From a bacterium (lineage in GTDB: Bacteria > Electryoneota > Electryoneia > Electryoneales > Electryoneaceae), in the NCBI GenBank assembly GCA_028278125.1, contig JANQEY010000032.1, forward strand, positions 1 to 64,000: a stretch of DNA of 64,000 bases. The letters run 5' to 3'. The notes below the pieces were generated by a model. It was not told the DNA's origin. It searched no databases and was given only the letters and a program-made list of their open reading frames with translations. Of this stretch, positions 25,213 through 33,988 are shown in pieces. Numbering within the stretch: the first letter of the stretch is position 1; the number at the start of each line of letters is the position of its first letter. Both the position numbers and the translations under genes were made by a program.

Positions 25213-26017
25213 GGACACATTCAGCATCTGCCCCCTTGCTTCAGGAAGCAAGGGAAACGCTTACTGGGTAGAATCACCTTCTACCACAATCCTCGTCGAT
25301 GCTGGATTATCGTTGCGCCAACTTACAATCCGTGCTGCCGAAATTGGACGCAAGATCGAACAGGTTGACCATATTTTTATTACTCACGAACATACTGACC
25401 ACATCCAGGGGCTTCCGGTTCTACTGAAAAAATACAAGCCTGTTATCTGGGCATCACGTGGTACTCTCCACCGGTTGAGGAAAAAGATCCCCGGTGGGAC
25501 CAGGGTCAGGCTGCTCAACAGTCGCGAGGAAATCGCCGGTGATATTAAAGTTAAAGCGATTCCAATCAGTCATGACGCCGCTGAACCATTGGCGTTCAGG
25601 ATGGATTGTGAACTTGGATCAATTGCCGTTGTGACAGACCTGGGTTCTTTAAACCCTGTTATCCTTGAGGGAGTACGGGGAACTGATGTCATAGCCTGCG
25701 AGGCAAACCATGATCTATATATGCTGCAAAACGGCCCATACCCGGGATACTTGAAACACAGGATTGCATCCCCCCTGGGGCATTTGTCAAACGAGGACGG
25801 CGCCAGCCTTGCCCTTGAAGCGGTGAGACATGGAACTTCCCACGTTATCCTCGGGCACCTGAGTGAAGAGAACAACACGCCGGAAATCGCGCACGAGGTG
25901 TTTGCAGATATGTTTAAAAGAGCCGGATTTAATCCAACAATTGATATTGCCCGGCAGAGTAAACCCGGTCCGTGGGTAGAGCTGAAAAAGAAAGAATTGT
26001 CTTCTAAAGAAAAGTAA
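25193..26017 (+). CDS. MBL-fold metallo-hydrolase, YycJ/WalJ-like
   Basis: From GTG 25193 (or GTG 25199) the protein is about 274 residues. The open frame extends into pyrE, but a long overlap is unlikely. Family features begin at CPLASGSKGNAYWVES, then the metal motif THEHTDHIQGL (HxHxDH), ISHDAAEPLAFRM, VVTDLGSL, CEANHD and HVILGHLSEENN. This matches the YycJ-type branch of the beta-lactamase fold, linked in Firmicutes to DNA double-strand break processing and wall control. Its role here is unknown. The exact start is uncertain. Confidence 0.85.
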   Translation: MDVQKYRDTFSICPLASGSKGNAYWVESPSTTILVDAGLSLRQLTIRAAEIGRKIEQVDHIFITHEHTDHIQGLPVLLKKYKPVIWASRGTLHRLRKKIPGGTRVRLLNSREEIAGDIKVKAIPISHDAAEPLAFRMDCELGSIAVVTDLGSLNPVILEGVRGTDVIACEANHDLYMLQNGPYPGYLKHRIASPLGHLSNEDGASLALEAVRHGTSHVILGHLSEENNTPEIAHEVFADMFKRAGFNPTIDIARQSKPGPWVELKKKELSSKEK

Positions 26018-26044
26018 AAGATCAACATAAAACAGGAAACCAAG

Positions 26045-26728
26045 ATGAAAAGAACACTTCATTTGATCACACTTTTTATCATTATCGTGCTCCTGGCCGC
26101 GGGGTGCGCTAAGGAAGTAGCGAAAAAAACAGATGAAATTGGAAAAGAAACGAAAACAGGAAGATCAATCGATATGGAAAAAGAGACAACGAAAGTGCCG
26201 GCCGAAGAATTAGCGGCTATCGAACAGACAAAGGCTGACCCGGAAATCGCGATTATGGAAACCAGCATGGGAACGATTAAGCTTGGATTTTTCCCTGATG
26301 TTGCCCCGAACCATGTCGCACGTTTTAAAGAGCTGGCAAAAGAGGGATTTTACGATGGCATCCTCTTTCACAGGGTAATCCCCGGATTTGTTATCCAGGG
26401 TGGGGATCCGAAAACAAAGGACCCGGCAACCCCAAAACATCTGATGGGTACCGGTGGCAGCGGGAAAAACCTGAAAGCAGAATTTAATTCCCGTCCGCAC
26501 CTGAGGGGAACTCTTTCTGCCGCTCGTTCAAATCATCCGGACTCCGCAGACAGCCAGTTCTTCATCTGTGTCGCGCGTGTACCGCATCTCGATAATAAAT
26601 ACACCGTATACGGGCATGTGCTCGAGGGTGTCGATGTCGCGGAAAAAATCGTGACAACTCCACGTGACCAGGGAGATAATCCCATAGAGCCGGTACAAAT
26701 TCTTTCTGTAAAGATCGAAAAAAGATAA
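26045..26728 (+). CDS. Cyclophilin-type peptidyl-prolyl cis-trans isomerase, lipoprotein
   Basis: The 227-residue protein has a lipoprotein signal (LLAAGC) and a Lys/Glu-rich linker (about 22-70), followed by a cyclophilin domain: ETSMGTIKLGFFPDVAP, GILFHRVIPGFVIQGGDP, and SADSQFFICVARVPHLDNKYTVYG. The catalytic Arg of FHRVIPGF is present. It likely catalyses proline isomerisation of exported proteins from the membrane face. It lies 9 bp before a second cyclophilin, an apparent tandem duplication. Confidence 0.92.
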   Translation: MKRTLHLITLFIIIVLLAAGCAKEVAKKTDEIGKETKTGRSIDMEKETTKVPAEELAAIEQTKADPEIAIMETSMGTIKLGFFPDVAPNHVARFKELAKEGFYDGILFHRVIPGFVIQGGDPKTKDPATPKHLMGTGGSGKNLKAEFNSRPHLRGTLSAARSNHPDSADSQFFICVARVPHLDNKYTVYGHVLEGVDVAEKIVTTPRDQGDNPIEPVQILSVKIEKR

Positions 26729-26737
26729 CCCTGCAGA

Positions 26738-27403
26738 ATGAATCTGTTAAGAAGAATATCGTCAATAGCCGTAATTCTGACAATTGGGATTGCGGCTATT
26801 GCATGTTTTAACGGATGCCAGCTTTTTAACACGGAAATGGTGGCTGAAGTTCAAACCGGGTATGGGAAAATATCGATCGTTCTCTTTTCGGATGATGCAC
26901 CGCGTCATGTAACAAGATTTAAGGAATTGTCAATCTCCGGTTTCTACGACGGCACCCTTGTCCACAGGATAGTCCCGGGGTTTATTGTCCAGGCCGGTGA
27001 TCCGTTAACCCGAGATCCCAATGTCCCCCGTTCCCGCTATGGAAGCGGTGGAAGCGGAACAAAACTTAAGGCGGAGTTTAACAGCAGGAAACACCTTCGT
27101 GGAACGGTCGCAATGGCTCGTTCCGCAGATCCCATGTCCCGTGACAGCCTCTTCTATGACACTGCCGACAGCCAGTTTTATATCTGCCTCGATGTAAAAC
27201 CGCACCTGGATGGTAAATACACTGTTATCGGTGAAGTGATTGAGGGAATGGATATTGTAGAGAAAATATCGCGCGCTGAACGAGACGCCCTCAATGTTCC
27301 TATAGAACCAATTGAAATTCAGCAGGTATCCATTATCTCTCTTAAAGAACATAAAAAACGTGTGAAAAAAGCATCAGAAACTACCGAAAACCATCCCCAA
27401 TAG
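26738..27403 (+). CDS. Second cyclophilin-type peptidyl-prolyl isomerase, probable lipoprotein
   Basis: The 221-residue product has a hydrophobic N-terminus with possible lipoboxes (IAAIAC or CFNGC). A cyclophilin domain follows: LVHRIVPGFIVQAGDPL, LRGTVAMARSADPMSRDS and DTADSQFYICLDVKPHLDGKYTVIG. It is clearly related to the upstream gene but has a short insertion before the ADSQFY motif. The active-site Arg (HRIVPGF) is retained. The two genes probably arose by tandem duplication and form one transcript. Confidence 0.9.
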   Translation: MNLLRRISSIAVILTIGIAAIACFNGCQLFNTEMVAEVQTGYGKISIVLFSDDAPRHVTRFKELSISGFYDGTLVHRIVPGFIVQAGDPLTRDPNVPRSRYGSGGSGTKLKAEFNSRKHLRGTVAMARSADPMSRDSLFYDTADSQFYICLDVKPHLDGKYTVIGEVIEGMDIVEKISRAERDALNVPIEPIEIQQVSIISLKEHKKRVKKASETTENHPQ

Positions 27404-27467
27404 CCCTTTTCTCTGCTTACATTATTGTAGAAAACAGCTGATCTTAAGTTTTTAAACAACCGGTAAA

Positions 27468-29093
27468 ATGAATAGACTACCCAACCTTCTTACGGACAAA
27501 TACTCGAGCAAGCAATTGCTCCTGCACCAAAGCCTGGTTATCGCTTGTCTCTTTCTTTCACTGTTTCCTTCGTTCTACACCTTAGCAACCACTATCCCGG
27601 TTGAAAATGAAACGTTCACTATCCATTACGGCCAGAAACATCATGATGATGTTTTCAGTGATACACTTTATTTTGAACCTCAGGGAGAAACTGCTGAACC
27701 GGTTGTCCCTATTGATGCTGACGTAACCTGCGATTGTATAACGTTTGAAACTCTCCTGCCGGACTCATTACACCCAACCGGTGGTCTTGCCTTAGGTTTC
27801 CATGTAGAGCCTGAAGAAAAATTTGGCCTGGTCGAAAAGGTCGTTTATGTTTTTACAACCAACAAGGAGTTTGAATTATTAAGGATAGTTCTCCAGGTAG
27901 AGGTTGTAGGTGAAGAGCAGGATGTCACAATCAGCGACCCAGTAATAGTTAAAAGCAGTGAAATTATTGTTGAACACGAATCTTCTTCGGAAACTATCTC
28001 AGATGATAAATCACTGAAAGTCTATTTCTTTGAATCTCCTGGCTGCCAAAGTTGCAGAAGAGTAAAAGAGTTTGTACTTCCACAACTGGAAGAAAACTTC
28101 GGCGACAGAATCAGCGTTGTTCGTATTAATATTGAAGATCCGGAGGGATATGGAATACTCCTGAAGTTTCGTGAACATTACGGGGATCCTGACGGGAAAA
28201 GCCCGTTCTCGTTTTACGTGGGAGAGTCCGTGGTCCTGGGGAGAAAAAACCTGGCTGAGAGGCTGAATGAAGCTATCGATAAAGCCCTGGAAGATAATGA
28301 AACAACCTTTGTTCCTCAATCGTTGACCAGAAATGAGTTTGACGACCAGATAACAAATGTTTTTAACTCGATCACTTTCTGGGCTATAGTTGGCGCAGGA
28401 CTACTGGATGGAATAAATCCCTGTGCTTTTGCAACTATAGTGTTTTTCATTAGCCTGCTTGGCTATACCGGATCGTCAAAACGACAGATGCTCCAGGTGG
28501 GGATCGGGTTTACAGTTTCGGTTTTTGCAGTGTATCTCCTGCTTGGTATCGGCGCTTTTAAAGCTTTACAAGCCCTGCAAATATTCGGTGTGATTTCACA
28601 AGCAATTTATGCAATTACATTTATCCTGCTTGTCGTTCTTTTTATCGTCTCTGTCCGTGATACTGTTCGATACTATAGTAGCGGCGGAAAGACGACAGAC
28701 CAGGTTTTACAACTTTCCAGCTCATCCAAGCGTCGAATTCACAATATCATGAAGAAGGGTTTAAAAACAAGAAACCTTTTGATCGGTGCAATCGGAATCG
28801 GGATATTGGTGAGCCTTTTTGAAGCGGCATGTACCGGTCAGGTTTATCTTCCCACAATTGTGCTCGTCTTAAAGGATCCCGAACTGCGCAATCACGCGTT
28901 TTTATACCTTATTTTATATAACCTGCTCTTCATTGCACCGTTGATCCTTGTGTTTAGCCTGGCTTATGGTGGTGTAGCTTCTGAGCGGTTTGGAGAATGG
29001 TCAAAACGCAATTTCGGATTTACCCGGATTGCCCTGAGCCTTCTCTTCCTTGCACTGGCGATATTGATGGGAATCGAATGGATAGGAGTGTAA
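27468..29093 (+). CDS. Fusion of N-terminal beta domain, thioredoxin fold and DsbD/CcdA-type membrane domain
   Basis: The 541-residue protein starts with a membrane segment or signal (about residues 18-42). A beta-rich region (about 45-155) resembles DUF1573-type Ig-like domains and includes VTCDCI. A thioredoxin-like fold then carries Cys193-Q-S-Cys196 (FFESPGCQSCRRVKEF). From residue 300 six to eight helices carry the DsbD/CcdA electron-transfer cysteines: Cys319 in GINPCAFATI and Cys455 in EAACTGQVYLPTI. It should move reducing power across the cytoplasmic membrane to a periplasmic thioredoxin domain on the same chain. The downstream subtilase starts 1 bp later. Confidence 0.85.
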   Translation: MNRLPNLLTDKYSSKQLLLHQSLVIACLFLSLFPSFYTLATTIPVENETFTIHYGQKHHDDVFSDTLYFEPQGETAEPVVPIDADVTCDCITFETLLPDSLHPTGGLALGFHVEPEEKFGLVEKVVYVFTTNKEFELLRIVLQVEVVGEEQDVTISDPVIVKSSEIIVEHESSSETISDDKSLKVYFFESPGCQSCRRVKEFVLPQLEENFGDRISVVRINIEDPEGYGILLKFREHYGDPDGKSPFSFYVGESVVLGRKNLAERLNEAIDKALEDNETTFVPQSLTRNEFDDQITNVFNSITFWAIVGAGLLDGINPCAFATIVFFISLLGYTGSSKRQMLQVGIGFTVSVFAVYLLLGIGAFKALQALQIFGVISQAIYAITFILLVVLFIVSVRDTVRYYSSGGKTTDQVLQLSSSSKRRIHNIMKKGLKTRNLLIGAIGIGILVSLFEAACTGQVYLPTIVLVLKDPELRNHAFLYLILYNLLFIAPLILVFSLAYGGVASERFGEWSKRNFGFTRIALSLLFLALAILMGIEWIGV

Positions 29094-29094
29094 A

Positions 29095-30774
29095 GTGCGG
29101 AATTTATTAACAGCCGGCCTGATTGTTCTCCTTGTTTTTTGCGGGATATTACCTGCTTCTGAAACAATTAATTTCGGGGAAACAAGTTATTTTTTATCCC
29201 AGGAAAAAGAGCCATCGGTTTACTGGATTTTCCTTGACCGCCGTGACACGAGCCAAAAAGCATACTCTGACGTCTATGATAAACTCGATTCAAAAGCTAT
29301 AGCCCGTCGTATTCGCGCTCGGGGTCAAGCTGTGATGGAACAAGACCTTCCTCCCCACCCTGCTGACCTGGAAATAATTATAAACAATGGCCTTAAGATA
29401 AGAACTATCAGTAAATGGCTGAATGCTGTTTCTGTTGTAGGATCGGCAGATATTGTTGAGCGTGTTGTTGAAACAATCCAAGCAAAAGAAACACGTCCAG
29501 TGGTCACCCGTCGAGCTGATATAGTCGTTAATACGCACAATACGTCCAAAGTACGCGATCAATACAGGGCTACCTCAGAAATTGACTCCTCTGCATATGG
29601 GTTAGCCTGGATTCAAAATGAATTAATCCATGCACCTGAAGCCCATGAGATGGGATTTACCGGTGAGGGTGTGAGGGTTGGATTTCTTGATACCGGTTAC
29701 CGTGGTGTAGATGACCATGTCGCATTTGATAATCTTGAGATTTCCGGTAGATGGAACGCTTACGATTCAACTGAAAACGTTTTAATGCATAACCATGGTT
29801 CCCATGTTTTATCTGTCACTGCCGCCCAGGACAGCGGATTTATGATAGGAGTTGCCCCTGACATCCAGGCTCTGCTTGTTAAAACAGAAGACACCGATTC
29901 GGAGTATGTCCAGGAGGAAGACCGTTGGGTGGCCGGTCTCGAATGGGCTGAAGAACATGGCGCAGACCTGATCTCAACGAGCCTGGGTTATTACAACTGG
30001 TATTCAGAAGCAGATATGGACGGCAACACCGCCATCACAACAATTGCCGCTGACCTGGCTGCAGCAAGAGGACTGCTGGTGATTACATCCGCCGGTAATG
30101 CCGGCGCAGATGGCCTTGGTGCTCCCGCGGATGGGGATTCGGTTTTAACGGTTGGAGCAACGGACAGCCTGGGTTCGTATGCCCTGTTCAGCTCAATGGG
30201 TCCTACAGCAGACGGTCGAATAAAACCTGATGTATCCGCGATGGGGCTTCGTACTTATGTTATCAACGATACGACAGAGGATCTCTATAGAACTAACAGC
30301 GGGACATCTTTTTCGTGCCCTGCTGTGGCTGGGGCCTGCGCGTTACTCCTGCAAGCCGATCCCGAGTTGCTTCCGGCAGATATTATCAGGATTCTGCACC
30401 GGACGTCTTCGCAAGCAGATGTCCCGGATATATTCCTGGGATGGGGTATAGTGAATATCTCCTCGGCAATTAATTACTGGCTTGATGTCGACGAAAAAAA
30501 TTCCCTGAACCCGGAGTTTTTTACCATCAAGGGACCATATCCTAACCCGACAAATTCAAGCTCATCAATAATAGTAGAATTACAAAAGGCGAGTGTTGTC
30601 CGTCTCGAAGTCTACGATATACTGGGGCGAATGATTCACAGGGAATCCGCAAATTATCAACCCGGACATTACAGAACCACATTTCCTGCTGAGAAGCTGT
30701 CGTCCGGAATATATTATTTCACTGTAAATTCCGACCGGCTAAGCAGATCTGGGAAATTTGTTGTTCTTAAGTAA
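29095..30774 (+). CDS. Subtilisin-family (S8) secreted protease with T9SS sorting domain
   Basis: The 559-residue protein begins at GTG 29095, one base after the previous stop. A signal peptide is followed by a prodomain (about 30-150) and a subtilase domain with an intact triad: Asp199 (VGFLDTGY), His234 (NHGSHVLS) and Ser405 (SGTSFSCPA). The last ~80 residues are a T9SS type A domain: YPNPTNSSSS, VYDILGRMI, LSSGIYYFT. It is a cell-surface or secreted endopeptidase. Its tight link to the thiol-transfer fusion upstream may be merely positional. Confidence 0.92.
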   Translation: MRNLLTAGLIVLLVFCGILPASETINFGETSYFLSQEKEPSVYWIFLDRRDTSQKAYSDVYDKLDSKAIARRIRARGQAVMEQDLPPHPADLEIIINNGLKIRTISKWLNAVSVVGSADIVERVVETIQAKETRPVVTRRADIVVNTHNTSKVRDQYRATSEIDSSAYGLAWIQNELIHAPEAHEMGFTGEGVRVGFLDTGYRGVDDHVAFDNLEISGRWNAYDSTENVLMHNHGSHVLSVTAAQDSGFMIGVAPDIQALLVKTEDTDSEYVQEEDRWVAGLEWAEEHGADLISTSLGYYNWYSEADMDGNTAITTIAADLAAARGLLVITSAGNAGADGLGAPADGDSVLTVGATDSLGSYALFSSMGPTADGRIKPDVSAMGLRTYVINDTTEDLYRTNSGTSFSCPAVAGACALLLQADPELLPADIIRILHRTSSQADVPDIFLGWGIVNISSAINYWLDVDEKNSLNPEFFTIKGPYPNPTNSSSSIIVELQKASVVRLEVYDILGRMIHRESANYQPGHYRTTFPAEKLSSGIYYFTVNSDRLSRSGKFVVLK

Positions 30775-30923
30775 ATATTATTGCTTCTTTGAATAATTTT
30801 CATAGAGTTGAGCTTCATTTGGATAAAGCAATTCCTCGATTTGTTTCGTACATTTATCAATTCTTCGATCCTTAAATCCGAAACAAAACATCCTTTTATA
30901 TAACGGAACGAAAGGAAACCATC

Positions 30924-31466
30924 ATGGCACGCTCACTCTTCCCCCTGGTTTTATTGTTAAGTATTCTCCTCCTGTCTTTTTCTGCCTTCGCAGAAGGAAG
31001 CAGCAAAACCACAAGCGCACCTGATTTTACCCTGAAAGATATAAACGGGAAGCAGGTTAAGTTGTCACAGGTACTGGAAAGCGGACCCGTATTGCTCGAT
31101 TTCTGGGCGACATGGTGTGTCCCCTGCAAACAGGCACTGCCGCACCTGGCAAAAATCCATGAAACTTACAAGGATAAAGGCTTTACCCTTCTCGCCATCA
31201 GCACGGACAACACCCGCAGCGTGGGTAAGGTTCGTCCTTACGCCCGTAGCCAGAAATGGGAATTCCCTGTTTTGCTGGATACGGATAATGAGCTGTTAAA
31301 AAGATACCGTGGAACGTCTGTGCCGCATACAGTTCTGATCTCACAGGAAGGAAACATCATAAAAACATGGATCGGCTATCATCCCGGTGAAGAAGAAGAA
31401 ATCGAGAGCGAAATTGTCAAACTGCTTGAAACTGCTGATGCTTCAGCAGAGGAGACAAAAGAATGA
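30924..31466 (+). CDS. TlpA-family thioredoxin-like protein, exported
   Basis: The 180-residue protein has a signal peptide (about residues 1-24, ending AFAEG) and a thioredoxin domain with Cys65-V-P-Cys68 (FWATWCVPCKQALP), followed by the cis-proline segment GTSVPHTVLIS. It resembles ResA/TlpA reductases. It overlaps the following outer-membrane barrel gene by four bases (ATGA, 31463-31466), so the two are translationally coupled. That link suggests it may service disulfides of that barrel or of its partners (inference). Confidence 0.9.
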   Translation: MARSLFPLVLLLSILLLSFSAFAEGSSKTTSAPDFTLKDINGKQVKLSQVLESGPVLLDFWATWCVPCKQALPHLAKIHETYKDKGFTLLAISTDNTRSVGKVRPYARSQKWEFPVLLDTDNELLKRYRGTSVPHTVLISQEGNIIKTWIGYHPGEEEEIESEIVKLLETADASAEETKE

Positions 31467-33046
31467 TCAATATTCGTACTGGATTGTTGTTGTTTATCAT
31501 TTTATTCGCTCTGCCTGCCCTGGTTTTCAGCCAGAATTTTTCCATACAGGGGAACAATGAAGTTAAATGGGCTGACGGGAAAGAAACCCTTGGTGAGACG
31601 CAGACAGGGAAACGTTTCCTGGAAAACAGGTTAAATCTTGACCTGTATTATGATAATCTACGTTTTGGAACCCGTTTTACCATGTTTCAGCCGTCAGAAT
31701 TCGGAGAAACCAAGGTTGGAAGCGAAACGTTGGAGAAGCGGTTCCTGGAGTATCGTGATCCACGTCGAGATGTTTTTATACGGGCAGGTGATTTCTACAC
31801 TGTTTGGGGGCGCGGGTTAACCCTGGCTCTCTACGAAGATATTCCCCAGGGATTTGATTCCGGGCTCGATGGTGTTCTTGCCGGCGGAAGTTGGGGGATT
31901 GTTGAGGCAGAAGTACTGGCCGGGCGTAGTAAAAACGGGTGGCTTGGACTTGTCCAGGAAGCACAGGTTAACGGCGCGCATATAGCAGTTTCCGCGCCCT
32001 ATGGACTGACTTTCGCCTCACAAGCTGTAATCGTAGATTCTCCTTCCGACCTGGAAAACGATGCCTATGGTGAAAGCCATACATGGGGCGGATACGTTTC
32101 ATATGATGGATCGTATATATCCGCATGGGCGGAACACGCACAGGAATACGTTACACATGCTGATGAAGACAACCACGGTACTTACCTGTATGTCAGTGGC
32201 TACTATGGCAACTGGGGAATTTCAATAGACTATAAAAATTATAACTATTTCAAGTACGCAAGCGGACAAAGCGATTCTCCTTATACCGTTTCGCCCAGTG
32301 TACTTCCTTTCCACAGTCCACCGATTGTACAGAGAGAATTTACCAGTAATCTTTTCGGCAAACATCCTCATCTCATTCGTTTCGATGACGAGGTCGGTTT
32401 CCAGGTTGAAATAACATGGGCTCCAGGATCCTGGGGTAACATGGTGCTGGCTACAAGCATGAGCAGCCGTCATCCCGATGAAGATGGATGGATACCAACT
32501 GTTAAAGAAGAAGACAGCCCCTACCGTGAAGTATTCTTCGAGGTAAACTCATACCCCGGCACCGGAAAATTCCTGTCCGGATGGGCAGGATACAGCGAAG
32601 AGTTGATTTTTATTAACGAAGGGTCGGTACGAAGCAGAACATCATGGCAAAACAGGATGATCATTGGGGCAAGGCTTGAAACGGTGTTAACAGGAGAATG
32701 GGCTGGTTTGATCTCAGCAGAACGCCTTGCTGTTGAAAAGAAGGTTGCTGATAAAAATTATCCTGAAGCCAGGTTCGAGCTTGGTTTGATTTACAAATCA
32801 AATTATACGCTGACAGCAACTCTCGAATGGAGTGAGGATGAATCAGAATCCGTAACCTATGGAGAAGATGTCTGGATGGGGCCGGACAGCTGGTTCAATT
32901 TGCAGGGGCGTGCCTATATCGCCGATCGGCATGAATTAATTGTTTTTTATGGCGAGGAGCGTGGAGGACTGGTCTGTTCTTCAGGAAAATGCCGGTATGT
33001 AGCTCCGTTTGATGGCGCAAAGGTTACATTGGTCAGTCTGTTTTAG
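31463..33046 (+). CDS. Predicted outer-membrane beta-barrel protein (DUF6029-like)
   Basis: The 527-residue product has a signal peptide (ending VFSQ near residue 23). The rest is alternating aromatic/polar strands such as RLNLDLYYDNLRFGTRFTMF, GNWGISIDYKNYNYF and GLIYKSNYTLTATLEW, with aromatic belts and no long hydrophobic helix. It ends with a hydrophobic final residue (TLVSLF), typical of barrels inserted by BAM. The family resembles DUF6029-type proteins; ligand and role are unknown. The ATGA overlap with the TlpA-like gene indicates a coupled pair. Cysteines are few, with two near the C-terminus (CSSGKC). Confidence 0.72.
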   Translation: MINIRTGLLLFIILFALPALVFSQNFSIQGNNEVKWADGKETLGETQTGKRFLENRLNLDLYYDNLRFGTRFTMFQPSEFGETKVGSETLEKRFLEYRDPRRDVFIRAGDFYTVWGRGLTLALYEDIPQGFDSGLDGVLAGGSWGIVEAEVLAGRSKNGWLGLVQEAQVNGAHIAVSAPYGLTFASQAVIVDSPSDLENDAYGESHTWGGYVSYDGSYISAWAEHAQEYVTHADEDNHGTYLYVSGYYGNWGISIDYKNYNYFKYASGQSDSPYTVSPSVLPFHSPPIVQREFTSNLFGKHPHLIRFDDEVGFQVEITWAPGSWGNMVLATSMSSRHPDEDGWIPTVKEEDSPYREVFFEVNSYPGTGKFLSGWAGYSEELIFINEGSVRSRTSWQNRMIIGARLETVLTGEWAGLISAERLAVEKKVADKNYPEARFELGLIYKSNYTLTATLEWSEDESESVTYGEDVWMGPDSWFNLQGRAYIADRHELIVFYGEERGGLVCSSGKCRYVAPFDGAKVTLVSLF

Positions 33047-33101
33047 GTTTATGGAGCATACCCTGGTTTTTCAAACTGTCTAATCTCACTGGATCCAGGT
33101 A

Positions 33102-33959
33102 ATGAATTTACCTTTTGGAATTGTTATCCCGTATTTTAACATCATGTTGGTGCCGACAATTGTATTGATTTTCATTCTTTACATTGTCGGCATGGTTTTA
33201 TCCAGGTCCAGCAATACCCGCTGGTATAAAGTAGCGGGGATTATCCTTGGAGTTATTCTTTTTCTCCCCGGCCTGCTTTACGCTGCTTCGTTTTTCGCGC
33301 CGGTTGACCGTATCTGTTTCCTGCTGAAATTGAGATCCTTGCCGTTCTCCGAGCTGTTTGCCGCGGGGATGGGATTTTTTCCCGGTTTTTACAACGGAAT
33401 TATGCGGTTTGACATGCGGAGTGGGCCAGGATTTCTGAAAATATCACTGTTCTGGACTGCCTTGATTCTGGCAGTTGTTCCATTTATCTACCCGTTTATT
33501 TACCCTCTCGACCACGAAACAATGGGAAACCATTGGGAAGGCGCAGCCTGTACTCAGACCACCGAATACACATCCGGCTCCTGTTGTGTTGCGACCATCC
33601 TTCGTGATTCAGGCATGGAGGGTAATGAACGTGAAATGGCAAGGGAATGCTTTACTACGACACTGGGAACCCAAAGGTGGGCGATGGGAAAAGCGCTGGC
33701 CAAGCGTGGTTTTCAGATAAAGGTGGAAAATTTGAAGGCTTCCGTTGATAAAATTCCTTCACCATCTATTTTAGAGGTAAGCTTTCCCGGTAATGCCGAA
33801 AGAACGGAAGTTCCGCATTATATAGCCGTGTTGTTTAACAGTAAAAACGGCTATATCGTTTGTGATCCGCTGGTGGGTGAGTTAAGGTTATCGCTTGAAG
33901 ATTTAAAGAATGATTATAAATTGTCCGGTTTCTGTTTAACCGCGGAGAACCGCAAATAA
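33102..33959 (+). CDS. Membrane protein with C39-like cysteine peptidase domain
   Basis: The 285-residue protein has about four membrane segments in its first 140 residues, then a C-terminal papain-like C39 domain with a full set of candidate catalytic residues: Cys161 (SGSCCVATIL), His239 (EVPHYIAVL) and Asp255 (YIVCDPLVG). C39 domains usually remove leader peptides in bacteriocin ABC exporters, but no ABC or permease is attached or nearby. It may be a standalone membrane-anchored peptidase or a binding pseudo-domain. It lies 29 bp before the acyltransferase gene. Confidence 0.78.
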   Translation: MNLPFGIVIPYFNIMLVPTIVLIFILYIVGMVLSRSSNTRWYKVAGIILGVILFLPGLLYAASFFAPVDRICFLLKLRSLPFSELFAAGMGFFPGFYNGIMRFDMRSGPGFLKISLFWTALILAVVPFIYPFIYPLDHETMGNHWEGAACTQTTEYTSGSCCVATILRDSGMEGNEREMARECFTTTLGTQRWAMGKALAKRGFQIKVENLKASVDKIPSPSILEVSFPGNAERTEVPHYIAVLFNSKNGYIVCDPLVGELRLSLEDLKNDYKLSGFCLTAENRK

Positions 33960-33988
33960 TTGCGAATGTATTTAATATTCCAATAGTA

